Positions 32,028 through 38,625 of a DNA stretch of 38,625 nt are shown one piece after another. This DNA comes from Anaerolineaceae bacterium (GTDB taxonomy: Bacteria > Chloroflexota > Anaerolineae > Anaerolineales > Villigracilaceae). Made by a program: the position numbers and the translations under genes. Every line of letters begins with the position of its first letter. Within the stretch, counting starts at the first letter, position 1. The notes below the pieces were generated by a model that searched no databases, was not told the DNA's origin, and was given only the letters and a program-made list of their open reading frames with translations. The DNA is taken from positions 1-38,625 of the forward strand of contig VFJR01000078.1 of assembly GCA_009885945.1 (NCBI GenBank), given 5' to 3'.

Positions 32028-32777
32028 ATGGCAACCAATCAAGTTGATATGATCATGGAAATGTACCGCCTGGTCAACGCAGCGGAAGAAAAAAATATTC
32101 AATTGCGCTCAGTAGGTGGAATTGCTGTTCACGCGCATAATAAAAAAAAGCACCCGCTGTTTTTGCGCGAGTTTGCTGATCTTGACTTTGCGATTGCAAA
32201 AAAACAACGCCGCGAATTTGAAACTTTTATGTCCCAAATAGGCTATACCTCTGATAAAGAATTGAACATGCTCAATGGCGATCAAAGACAAATTTATTAC
32301 ACCCCTGAATTCAAAGTGGATGTCTTCGTGGGTGTCTTTGAGATGTGTCACAAAATCCCATTGGAAAACCGCCTGAGTATTGACCCTGTGACTGTGCCTC
32401 TTGCAGAGTTATTGTTGACCAAAGCGCAAATCCTAGAGCTGAATCGCAAAGATGCGTTGGATATTACCTCTATTTTATTGAACAACGATGTTGGGCATGG
32501 CGACAACGAGATGATCAACTTGCAAATCCTTAATCAACTGTTTAGTCAAGATTGGGGCTTGTACAAAACCACTTCTATTAATTTAGAGCGGGTGAAAGAA
32601 TTGGTTACAAAGGGCGACGTGTCTTTATCCACTGAAGATGGAGAATTAGTTCTTTCTCGCATAGATCAAATTTTTAAATCCTTTGAAGAAACTCCCAAGC
32701 CTTTAGCGTGGACTTTGCGCGACAGGGTAGGTACACGTGTCAAGTGGTATGAGGAAGTGGAAGAAGTGGAGAGGTGA
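32028..32777 (+). CDS. Nucleotidyltransferase-fold protein, function unknown
   Basis: This 249-aa protein resembles minimal nucleotidyltransferases: LRSVGGIAVHAH is followed by FADLDFAI, giving the G-G...D-x-D arrangement, and later VDVFVG could supply the third carboxylate. Residues ~120-150 (PLAELLLTKAQILELNRKDALDI) are typical of substrate-binding helices in such proteins (AbiEii/MNT-like). The second half (~165-249) is helical and unassigned. No partner antitoxin is adjacent, so a toxin role is not supported. Only a weak AAGG lies before the ATG, directly after a palindromic repeat. Confidence 0.7.
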   Translation: MATNQVDMIMEMYRLVNAAEEKNIQLRSVGGIAVHAHNKKKHPLFLREFADLDFAIAKKQRREFETFMSQIGYTSDKELNMLNGDQRQIYYTPEFKVDVFVGVFEMCHKIPLENRLSIDPVTVPLAELLLTKAQILELNRKDALDITSILLNNDVGHGDNEMINLQILNQLFSQDWGLYKTTSINLERVKELVTKGDVSLSTEDGELVLSRIDQIFKSFEETPKPLAWTLRDRVGTRVKWYEEVEEVER

Positions 32778-32778
32778 C

Positions 32779-32916
32779 ATGAAAAAGAATTTTCGCTTGA
32801 TGCTTGCGAGTATTATTTTGATTGTTTCAGTTTCTCTTTTGGTTTGGGGATATTCTACAAATCCGCGTGAGACGCGCATCCAATCAGTTGATTCTTCTGT
32901 GATGCAATTGCCGTAA
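32779..32916 (+). CDS. 45-aa single-span membrane peptide
   Basis: A 45-codon ORF starts one base after the upstream stop, with GGAGAGG as ribosome-binding site. It reads MKKNFRLMLA, then a hydrophobic helix to about residue 28 ending in LVWGYS, then a short polar tail outside the membrane. The basic N terminus and lack of a lipobox fit a small membrane-anchored protein. Tight spacing with genes on both sides supports it as real. Function is unknown. Confidence 0.6.
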   Translation: MKKNFRLMLASIILIVSVSLLVWGYSTNPRETRIQSVDSSVMQLP

Positions 32917-32921
32917 TCGCT

Positions 32922-33650
32922 ATGAACAAAATATTCCCATTTCTTTTGTTTATTTTAATATCTTTGCTTTCTGCTTGCGCCGCCACAGGGCTTGAGGGAG
33001 GTGCCGGCGAAGCTCCGGTGCGAACACAACCTGCTCCAACAGAAGTTGTTCAGATTCCCGTAGAAAATACGCCTATCGTCAAAAGACCTGCCATCTCAGA
33101 ATCACGGCGGCTTACTTTGGAATTCCCTGCTAAGATGCGCGCAGGCGTGGAAGGGGATATTGTGCGCCTGACATTGGAAATAGACGATCTAGGCAATATC
33201 ACGCCGACGGCATTAATAGATGGGAATATTGTTGAAGGTGGTGTTATTCAAATCCCTAATTTATATGAGACTCATAACGTTACTGCAGAAGCGCAATTTG
33301 ATTTGGCTGGTATGGATGTTAGCCCAGCTCAGCCAATATTCGAGCCATTGACCGCAGGTCAGGCGGTGACGTTTTACTGGAGCATTCGCCCGCCTGATGT
33401 TGGAATATATAGAGGCACGGTTTGGCTGCACTTGAACTTTGAGAATCGCTCGACGGGAGAAAAAAGCCGAATTGCGGTATCAGCCCAAATCGTTGAGATT
33501 GAAGCGGTGGATTTTTTCGGGCTGTCGGTCAATGTGGCGCGCACCTCTGGGGTAGTGGGCACGATCGTTGGCGGCATCGTCGGGTTTCCGTTTTTGGAAG
33601 ATATGCTAAAGTTTTTGTTTAAAAGAAAGAAAAAAACATACAAGTCCTAA
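32922..33650 (+). CDS. Predicted lipoprotein with C-terminal membrane segment
   Basis: This 242-aa protein has a signal peptide ending in lipobox LSAC with C19 as the lipid site, then a proline- and threonine-rich linker (~25-60) and a beta-rich domain (~65-195) that resembles an immunoglobulin-like fold. A hydrophobic stretch at ~205-225 (GVVGTIVGGIVGFPFL) and a basic tail KRKKKTYKS suggest a second membrane anchor with the tail inside. I recognise no named family. It starts 5 bases after the 45-aa membrane peptide, so the two are likely made together. Confidence 0.7.
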   Translation: MNKIFPFLLFILISLLSACAATGLEGGAGEAPVRTQPAPTEVVQIPVENTPIVKRPAISESRRLTLEFPAKMRAGVEGDIVRLTLEIDDLGNITPTALIDGNIVEGGVIQIPNLYETHNVTAEAQFDLAGMDVSPAQPIFEPLTAGQAVTFYWSIRPPDVGIYRGTVWLHLNFENRSTGEKSRIAVSAQIVEIEAVDFFGLSVNVARTSGVVGTIVGGIVGFPFLEDMLKFLFKRKKKTYKS

Positions 33651-33675
33651 ATATTAGACCAATACGAGGGGAATA

Positions 33676-33721
33676 TACTGTAGCTACTGTAAATCATGAG
33701 GTAAAATCACGCTGTTATAAA
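33676..33721 (+). promoter_or_regulatory. Possible regulatory region before pntAA
   Basis: TACTGTA occurs twice (33676-33682 and 33685-33691) with a 2-bp spacer, around a GTAGCTAC palindrome. TATAAA at 33716-33721 could be a -10 box, but no good -35 is present. The direct repeat may be a binding site; this is speculative. Confidence 0.3.
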
Positions 33722-33764
33722 ACAGGAATCAAATTCACAAAGATCGGAAAACAGGAAAAAACAT

Positions 33765-34898
33765 ATGAATATAGCTATCCCCAAAGAGAATTCGACGCTT
33801 GAAACGAGAGTACCATTACTGCCATCAGCGGTCGAAAAATTATCCAAGAAGGGCGCAAAGGTTTTTGTAGAATCAGGCCTTGGCGCGACACTAGGGATTA
33901 CAGACCAGGAATATAAAAAAGCTGGTGCTGTTATTGAAAAAAATCATAAAAAGATTTTTGCGGTTGGAGATGTAGTTTTACGACTGCGCAAGCCAGAATC
34001 GAAAGACCTTGCGTTGCTGAAGAAAAACGCAATTCATATCAGTTTTCTTGACCCTTTCAACGAAACTAAATTGATTACAGAGATGGCGAAGAAAAATATT
34101 TCAGCCATTTCAATGGAGATGATTCCTCGCTCCACCCGTGCCCAAAAGATGGACGCATTAAGTTCACAGGCAAGCTTGGCAGGTTATGCCGCAGTGGTAG
34201 TGGCGGCAGATAACATACAGAAAATCTTTCCAATGATGATGACGCCTGCTGGAACCATTCAGCCGTGTAGGGTCTTCATTATCGGCGCAGGGGTTGCAGG
34301 TCTTCAAGCGATTGCTACGGCAAAACGCCTTGGCGCAAAGGTGGATGCGTTTGATACCCGCCCTGTTGCAAAAAATGATGTGTTATCGCTTGGCGCGAAA
34401 TTTGTAGAAATTGACCTCGGTGAAACCGGGCAAACCGCTCAGGGGTATGCAAAAGCTTTAACACAGGAACAATTAAAGAAACAGCGTGAAGTAATGAAAC
34501 AGTATTGTTCTCAAGCAGATGTTGTTATCACTACCGCACAACTTTTCGGACGAAAAGCGCCCGTTATTGTCACAAAAGAAATGATTGCAGCCATGAAGCC
34601 TGGCAGCGTTGTTGTGGACCTTGCTGTTGAAAGCGGTGGTAATGTTGAAGGCGCAGTAGCAGGAAAAACCGTTGAGATCAACGGGGTTAAGATCATTGGA
34701 ATGAAGAATATGCCAGCGCGCGTAGCCATGAATGCCAGCCTGATGTATTCTAATAATTTGTATAATTTACTAGATGAATTTTGGAATGCTGAAACAAAAC
34801 AGTTTGATTTGAAATTGGAAGATGAAATCATACAAAGTTGTTTGATTACGCACGCAGGAAAAATCGTTCATCCAAATTTTATCCCTTCCAAAAAATAA
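33765..34898 (+). CDS. pntAA: NAD(P) transhydrogenase subunit alpha, part 1
   Basis: This 377-aa soluble subunit binds NAD(H) in the proton-translocating transhydrogenase, which moves hydride between NADH and NADP+ using the proton gradient. The AlaDh/PNT N-terminal domain begins IAIPKENSTLETRVPLLP, and the Rossmann site IIGAGVAGLQAIATAKRLGAKVDAFDTRP is intact. SSQASLAGYAAVVVAA and ARVAMNASLMYSNNLY are family blocks. AACAGG precedes the ATG. As in many non-enteric bacteria, the alpha chain is split: the membrane part is the next gene, 66 bases downstream. Confidence 0.96.
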   Translation: MNIAIPKENSTLETRVPLLPSAVEKLSKKGAKVFVESGLGATLGITDQEYKKAGAVIEKNHKKIFAVGDVVLRLRKPESKDLALLKKNAIHISFLDPFNETKLITEMAKKNISAISMEMIPRSTRAQKMDALSSQASLAGYAAVVVAADNIQKIFPMMMTPAGTIQPCRVFIIGAGVAGLQAIATAKRLGAKVDAFDTRPVAKNDVLSLGAKFVEIDLGETGQTAQGYAKALTQEQLKKQREVMKQYCSQADVVITTAQLFGRKAPVIVTKEMIAAMKPGSVVVDLAVESGGNVEGAVAGKTVEINGVKIIGMKNMPARVAMNASLMYSNNLYNLLDEFWNAETKQFDLKLEDEIIQSCLITHAGKIVHPNFIPSKK

Positions 34899-34964
34899 TT
34901 TTGGGGCTATTGATTTTGCCGCTTTTGCTGCATTATCAAATTTGATTTTCAGTCAGGAGACACC

Positions 34965-35243
34965 ATGCAAATAGAGCTTGTTTACATTCTCATCCTCGCA
35001 GGTTTTGTGGGTTTTGAGATTATTAGAAAAGTAACACCAACTTTACACACGCCCCTCATGTCTGCTACCAACGCGATCTCAGGTATCTCACTTGTGGGAT
35101 CTCTTGTAGCCGCAGGCAGTGATCACCAGTTAGGGCAGATCCTTGGATTTATTGCGGTTACTGCTGCTACCATTAATGTCGTCGGCGGATTTATGATCAC
35201 CGAACGTATGCTGAAGATGTTCAAAAAGAAAGAGAAGAAATAA
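34965..35243 (+). CDS. pntAB: NAD(P) transhydrogenase subunit alpha, part 2
   Basis: This 92-aa membrane subunit supplies about three helices of the proton channel. The segment TPLMSATNAISGISLVGSL is the family hallmark, followed by GFIAVTAATINVVGGFMITERML. CAGGAG lies before the ATG. The stop shares one base with the pntB start codon, so the membrane subunits are translated together. Confidence 0.96.
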   Translation: MQIELVYILILAGFVGFEIIRKVTPTLHTPLMSATNAISGISLVGSLVAAGSDHQLGQILGFIAVTAATINVVGGFMITERMLKMFKKKEKK

Positions 35244-36619
35244 TGAGCGCTACTGAAATCGTTTATCTTATTTCGTCGGTCTTGTTCATTTTAGGACTTA
35301 AAGGACTCTCTCATCCCGAGTCTGCCCGCCGAGGAATGCATCTCGCTGAAGCTGGAATGGTGCTTGCTATCGTAGGCACTCTTGTGAGTGGAAAAATTGT
35401 TACCTGGGAATGGATCATTACGGGCATAATCATTGGCTCTGCTATTGGTGCGGCAATGGCGATCTTTATGCCGATGACAGCCATGCCTCAGCGTGTAGCG
35501 CTGTCCCATGCATTTGGAGCGCTGGCAGCAGTTCTAGTTGGCGTAAACGAATATGTTGAGAAGAGCAATCTGAATGAACTCACCAATGGATTGATGGGTG
35601 CGTTGGGGTTTGAAGTGTTGTTTGGTGCATTAACAATTACAGGAAGTTTGATGGCGTTTGGTAAATTAAGCGAAATGATCACAGGCTCCCCGATCACCTA
35701 TAAAGGCCAAAACGCAGTAAATATTTTGCTTTTTATTGCAGCAATGGGCATGTTCGTTTATTTGATCTTTTTCCCATATAACACCATAATATTCTATTCG
35801 ATGATTGCATTATCTCTTCTCATCGGTATCTTTATCGTCATGCCAATCGGTGGGGCGGATATGCCGGTTGTTATATCATTATTGAATTCTTATGCGGGAC
35901 TTGCCGCGGCGGCGACTGGTTTTGCGATCAATAACAAAGTGTTGATTATTGCCGGTGCCCTGGATGGCGCATCAGGCTTCATCCTTTCCATCATCATGAG
36001 TAAGGCAATGAATCGTTCATTTGCGAATGTTCTTTTTGGCGCAGTTGGATCCGCTCAGGTTGATTCATCAAAACTTGCGGAATCACGGCCAATCACACGC
36101 TTTGGGATTGAGGATACAAAATTTGTGCTCGAGCAGGCAGAGCGCGTTGTGATTGTGCCTGGATATGGAATGGCTGTTGCTCAAGCGCAGCATACTGTGC
36201 GCGAATTGAGTGATGAATTAGAAAAGCAAGGTATCAAAGTTGAATATGCAATTCATCCAGTTGCGGGAAGAATGCCTGGACATATGAATGTGTTGCTTGC
36301 AGAAGCAAACGTATCTTACGATCAACTGCTAGAAATGGAAACGATCAATCCCACCATGGATACCGTTGATGTCTGTATCGTGATCGGGGCAAATGATGTC
36401 GTCAACCCAGCCGCGCGCACCGATAAAAGCAGCCCGATCTATGGTATGCCGATTATTGATGTGGATAAGGCAAAAACAGTGATCGTTATGAAGCGCTCAA
36501 TGGCAGCAGGGTTTGCTGGGATTGAAAATCCTCTCTTTTATCAACCAAACACAAAGATGTTGTTTGGCGATGCCAAAAAAGTGATGCAAGAGTTGGTTTC
36601 TGAGTTTAAGAAAGTTTAA
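35243..36619 (+). CDS. pntB: NAD(P) transhydrogenase subunit beta
   Basis: This 458-aa protein has about nine membrane helices (residues ~5-270), including SHAFGALAAVLVG and PVVISLLNSYAGLAAAATGF, followed by the NADP(H)-binding domain: VVIVPGYGMAVAQAQH, YAIHPVAGRMPGHMNVLLAEA and VIGANDVVNPAA. These motifs are complete, so the PntAA-PntAB-PntB enzyme should be functional. A clear terminator follows the gene. Confidence 0.97.
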   Translation: MSATEIVYLISSVLFILGLKGLSHPESARRGMHLAEAGMVLAIVGTLVSGKIVTWEWIITGIIIGSAIGAAMAIFMPMTAMPQRVALSHAFGALAAVLVGVNEYVEKSNLNELTNGLMGALGFEVLFGALTITGSLMAFGKLSEMITGSPITYKGQNAVNILLFIAAMGMFVYLIFFPYNTIIFYSMIALSLLIGIFIVMPIGGADMPVVISLLNSYAGLAAAATGFAINNKVLIIAGALDGASGFILSIIMSKAMNRSFANVLFGAVGSAQVDSSKLAESRPITRFGIEDTKFVLEQAERVVIVPGYGMAVAQAQHTVRELSDELEKQGIKVEYAIHPVAGRMPGHMNVLLAEANVSYDQLLEMETINPTMDTVDVCIVIGANDVVNPAARTDKSSPIYGMPIIDVDKAKTVIVMKRSMAAGFAGIENPLFYQPNTKMLFGDAKKVMQELVSEFKKV

Positions 36620-36646
36620 TATTAAATTCAGATACATATCGAACTC

Positions 36647-36686
36647 AAAAAAGTCTCAGAGACTATCATATCTTTGAGACTTTTTT
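36647..36686 (+). terminator. Terminator after pntB
   Basis: AAAAAAGTCTCAGAG (36647-36661) pairs with CTTTGAGACTTTTTT (36672-36686) at 14 of 15 positions, ending in a T-run. It lies 28 bases after the pntB stop. Confidence 0.9.
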
Positions 36687-36881
36687 CTTTTTTAATTCTC
36701 TGCCGCACTATCCTATATTTGATGTAAGGAAAAATAAGATTGCGCTCAGAACAACACCAATATTTTGTATATATCCTTGATATTATATACTCGTCAAATT
36801 GGGATGATATGTGTGAAAAATTTTTAAAGTGGTGAACTATTTGATAAAACTGACGCATGCAAAGGTGGGGCAGAAGCGGGT
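36687..36881. other. Gene-free AT-rich spacer
   Basis: Between the pntB terminator and the V/A-ATPase promoters I see no gene with a ribosome-binding site and no repeat of the families listed. A 76-codon minus-strand ORF (36628-36858) is AT-rich, overlaps the terminator and has no family signature. Confidence 0.5.
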
Positions 36882-36950
36882 TTGACAGATTATTGACTCA
36901 CCCCTATAATTGTGTATAATTACACAATCAATATCGAAATTGTATTGATT
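36882..36950 (+). promoter_or_regulatory. Two overlapping promoters with palindromic operators
   Basis: TTGACA (36882-36887), a 17-bp spacer and TATAAT (36905-36910) make a perfect consensus sigma-70-type promoter. A second, TTGACT (36893-36898), 16 bp and TATAAT (36915-36920), is shifted by about 10 bp. A perfect inverted repeat, ATTGTGTA-TAAT-TACACAAT (36909-36928), covers both -10 boxes, and another, AATCAATA-N9-TATTGATT (36926-36950), follows. Tight repression of a strong promoter is the natural reading. The leader to the first ATPase gene is then ~100 bases. Confidence 0.8.
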
Positions 36951-37029
36951 TACAAATAAACCTTGATGATGGTCATTTTAGCGTTTACAATTGCGAGCCA
37001 ATGCAAGTATTCCAATGAGGTGATTTCTA

Positions 37030-37341
37030 ATGAACGAAAAGAATATTCAGCAAGTTCTTGAAATAGAAAAACAAGCAGCAGAAATGCAGGAAAAAGCCAA
37101 GCGTGATGCGCAGGAAATTCCTGTCAAAGCTGAGCAAGAGGCTCAGGCATTGATTGCAAAAGCAAAAGCAGACGCTCAAGAAGAAGCGCGTAAGATGATT
37201 GCAAATGCGCAATCAGTTGATTCTTCCAGCGGCGTTGCGGCTGGTATGGCTTCAAAAAATAGCGAATTTGAAACTCTTGCAAAAAAGAATTTTGATAAGG
37301 CTGTTGCTTTCGTGTTAGAACGTGTGATTGGCAGGGCGTAA
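37030..37341 (+). CDS. V/A-type ATPase peripheral-stalk subunit (G/H-like)
   Basis: This 103-aa protein is mainly a coiled coil (~residues 5-62) rich in Ala, Glu, Lys and Gln, with a C-terminal helical region (EFETLAKKNFDKAVAFVLERVIGRA). This matches the G/H-type subunit that forms the peripheral stalk of V/A-type ATPases with subunit E. The repetitive coiled-coil sequence gives weak family evidence alone; the assignment depends on the next gene, a C subunit 2 bases downstream. GAGG lies 8-9 bases before the ATG. Confidence 0.8.
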   Translation: MNEKNIQQVLEIEKQAAEMQEKAKRDAQEIPVKAEQEAQALIAKAKADAQEEARKMIANAQSVDSSSGVAAGMASKNSEFETLAKKNFDKAVAFVLERVIGRA

Positions 37342-37343
37342 CC

Positions 37344-38429
37344 ATGTTTGGTGGTGTTGCAGGTTACGCGGCAATTAGCACGCGCGTGCGGGCAATGTAT
37401 TCTGACTTGCTCAGCCCGCAAGAAATGATTCGTTTAAGTGAGTCGGCTGATTTTTTGGCATTGGTAACTGCGCTTAAGGCTACGCCATACGGAAAATATC
37501 TTGCAGGGTTTAAAGATAATGAGTTAACGCCGCGCCGTGTAGTTCATGCGCTTAAGAAGAGATTGTCCGATTCTTATTACAGTGTCGTTCAGCAAGCTCC
37601 GGAACAAAGCCGCCCGTTGGTGAAGCAGTTATATCGTTATTTTGAAGTGGGAAATCTTAAGGCTGTCTTGCGCAGTATTCAAACTGTATCTGCTTGGAAT
37701 CCCGAAGTGCAAACATGGGATCGTGTGCGCGAAATACTTTTCCCATTCGGTTCTTTTACAACGATCCCAGCACAAGCTATGGTTGAATCTGGAAATGTCA
37801 GCTCAGCCGTTGAGTTGTTAAAAGGCTCGCCCTATGAAGCGCCGATGTCTTTTGCGATGAAACGATTTTCAGCAGAGCAAAATCTATTCCCTATAGAAGT
37901 GGCATTAGATTTAGATTATTGGCGCGCTTTATGGTCAGCCACGAAACGGCTTTCAGGGAAAGATCAAGAAGTGGGCGTGAAGATCATCGGCTCATTGTTA
38001 GACATGAATAATTTAATGTGGGTGATTCGCTACAAGGTCTATCACAAACTTTCGGAAGAGGAATTAATTAATTACACGTTGCCGTTTGGGTATCGCGTCA
38101 AAGATACAGATATCCGCGCGATTGCATCTGGCGCAGATATTGCAAGTGTAGTCTCGCGCATTTACCCAGGCATTGCAGATATAAATGCGCTTCTTGAACA
38201 CCCGCAATCTGGTTTGCCAAAACTGGAACAGCAGCTTAAGCGACAGGTGATTAAGACCTGCCTTGCTGCATTTTTGGGCAACCCATTCCATATTGGAATT
38301 CCGCTTGCCTATTTGTTGTTATTCGATTTTGAAGTACAAGATTTGATAGTTTTAATTGAAGCCAAATCTTCCAACATGGCTGATGAAGATTATCGTCCGT
38401 TGTTGTTGAAGACGAGTGTAGTTCAGTAA
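37344..38429 (+). CDS. V/A-type ATPase subunit C (AC39 family)
   Basis: This 361-aa protein is the funnel-shaped C/AC39 subunit that links the membrane ring to the central stalk. The family pattern is visible: YAAISTRVRAMYSDLLS near the start, FLALVTALKATPYGKYL, and the repeated three-lobe helical design, ending EVQDLIVLIEAKSSNMAD. It is complete. In related operons subunits I, K, E, F, A, B and D follow, but here a palindromic repeat and a change in sequence character come next, so the rest of the operon is not seen. Confidence 0.9.
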   Translation: MFGGVAGYAAISTRVRAMYSDLLSPQEMIRLSESADFLALVTALKATPYGKYLAGFKDNELTPRRVVHALKKRLSDSYYSVVQQAPEQSRPLVKQLYRYFEVGNLKAVLRSIQTVSAWNPEVQTWDRVREILFPFGSFTTIPAQAMVESGNVSSAVELLKGSPYEAPMSFAMKRFSAEQNLFPIEVALDLDYWRALWSATKRLSGKDQEVGVKIIGSLLDMNNLMWVIRYKVYHKLSEEELINYTLPFGYRVKDTDIRAIASGADIASVVSRIYPGIADINALLEHPQSGLPKLEQQLKRQVIKTCLAAFLGNPFHIGIPLAYLLLFDFEVQDLIVLIEAKSSNMADEDYRPLLLKTSVVQ

Positions 38430-38438
38430 ATTTATTAT

Positions 38439-38526
38439 GTCATTGCGAGGGCGATGTACTTTCGCCCGAAGCAATCTCCAAATTAACAGGAGGTTGCTTC
38501 GTCGGGCTAGCGCCCTCCTCGCATGC
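38439..38526. repeat. Second TTGCGAGG palindrome, broken at its right end
   Basis: TGTCATTGCGAGGGCG begins the left arm (38439), the inner arms are CCCGAAGCAA and TTGCTTCGTCGGG, and the right arm starts CGCCCTCCTCGCA. The expected ending CAATGACA is missing: from about 38526 the sequence is unrelated. It belongs to the same family as 21387-21496. Confidence 0.7.
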
Positions 38527-38625
38527 CCCTTCCGGCCACGCGGCCGTGCCGCGTGCGTTCTCGTCCAGGATGGATCGCTGGCGGCACTACGGCCCCACGC
38601 GCAGCGCTCGCTCGCAGTACTCCGG
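38527..38625. other. GC-rich tail unlike the rest of the window
   Basis: The last ~100 bases are about 70% GC and rich in GCGC, CGGCC and CGCTCG strings, unlike the AT-rich spacers elsewhere. There is no recognisable gene. The change begins inside a dispersed repeat, which is where assemblies often join unrelated pieces, so it may be a chimeric end rather than true flanking DNA. Confidence 0.55.

Noticed and set aside
32028-32777. A toxin-antitoxin module based on the nucleotidyltransferase fold.
   Set aside because: No antitoxin-like partner flanks it; the next genes encode a membrane peptide and a lipoprotein.
36628-36858. A 76-codon minus-strand ORF after pntB.
   Set aside because: It runs through the pntB terminator, is AT-rich and low in complexity, and has no recognisable features.

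Overview
The window reads as a single continuous piece of a bacterial chromosome, most likely from an anaerobic or facultative member of the Chloroflexota (class Anaerolineae or close to it). This is inferred from gene content: a two-subunit glycine decarboxylase behind a tandem glycine riboswitch, a DnaD-like protein and a DnaC-like loader beside dnaB, a V/A-type ATPase operon, a three-gene proton-translocating transhydrogenase, tryptophanase, two-subunit aconitase X, and many families of intergenic palindromic repeats. No 16S rRNA or other decisive marker is present. Most genes have moderate GC, but the SEFIR gene is clearly more AT-rich and the last ~100 bases are abruptly very GC-rich.

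Layout. 1-400: tRNA-Pro(GGG) on the minus strand, then a 118-bp hairpin-like repeat. 397-4523: a replication operon (bifunctional-nuclease-family protein, dnaB, DnaD-like, double-AAA+ DnaC-like loader). 4647-6059: a small membrane protein and an FTR1 iron permease. 6301-12561: an ABC ATPase fused to a cyclic-nucleotide-binding domain, its double-FtsX permease, an MFS transporter and an aldehyde dehydrogenase, followed by a TTG-started lipoprotein sulfatase (to 13899). 13916-18142: the glycine-cleavage locus (promoter, tandem riboswitch with terminator platform, a GxxExxY-type nuclease-like gene between inverted repeats, gcvH, gcvPA, gcvPB, terminator). 18202-19635: a SEFIR-domain probable defence gene. 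19673-24079: aconitase X large and small subunits, a Zn alcohol dehydrogenase, a methyltransferase and a dienelactone-hydrolase-like enzyme. 24154-28047, minus strand: tryptophanase with a short coupled upstream ORF, serB, a zinc-ribbon protein and a YbaK-type deacylase. 28304-33650, plus strand: metallophosphoesterase, APC permease, choline-kinase-like protein, nucleotidyltransferase-like protein, a 45-aa membrane peptide and a lipoprotein. 33765-36619: pntAA-pntAB-pntB. 37030-38429: the first two genes of a V/A-type ATPase operon, behind two overlapping near-perfect promoters. 38436-38625: a palindromic repeat that breaks into foreign-looking sequence.

How the genes work together. The glycine locus is the clearest regulatory unit: glycine binding should free the gcv genes from a terminator that shares bases with P1 of the second aptamer. 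SerB, tryptophanase and the APC permease suggest amino-acid metabolism. The transhydrogenase and V/A-ATPase couple ion gradients to redox and ATP. The most unusual layer is the repeats: at least six sites carry 7-nt units (CGCCAAG, CACNAAG, CACGAAT, ATCNGCG) spaced 1-4 nt or more apart, mostly arranged as inverted arrays. One such array brackets the GxxExxY gene, sitting between the riboswitch terminator and gcvH. This is the best candidate here for an undescribed mobile or site-specific system.
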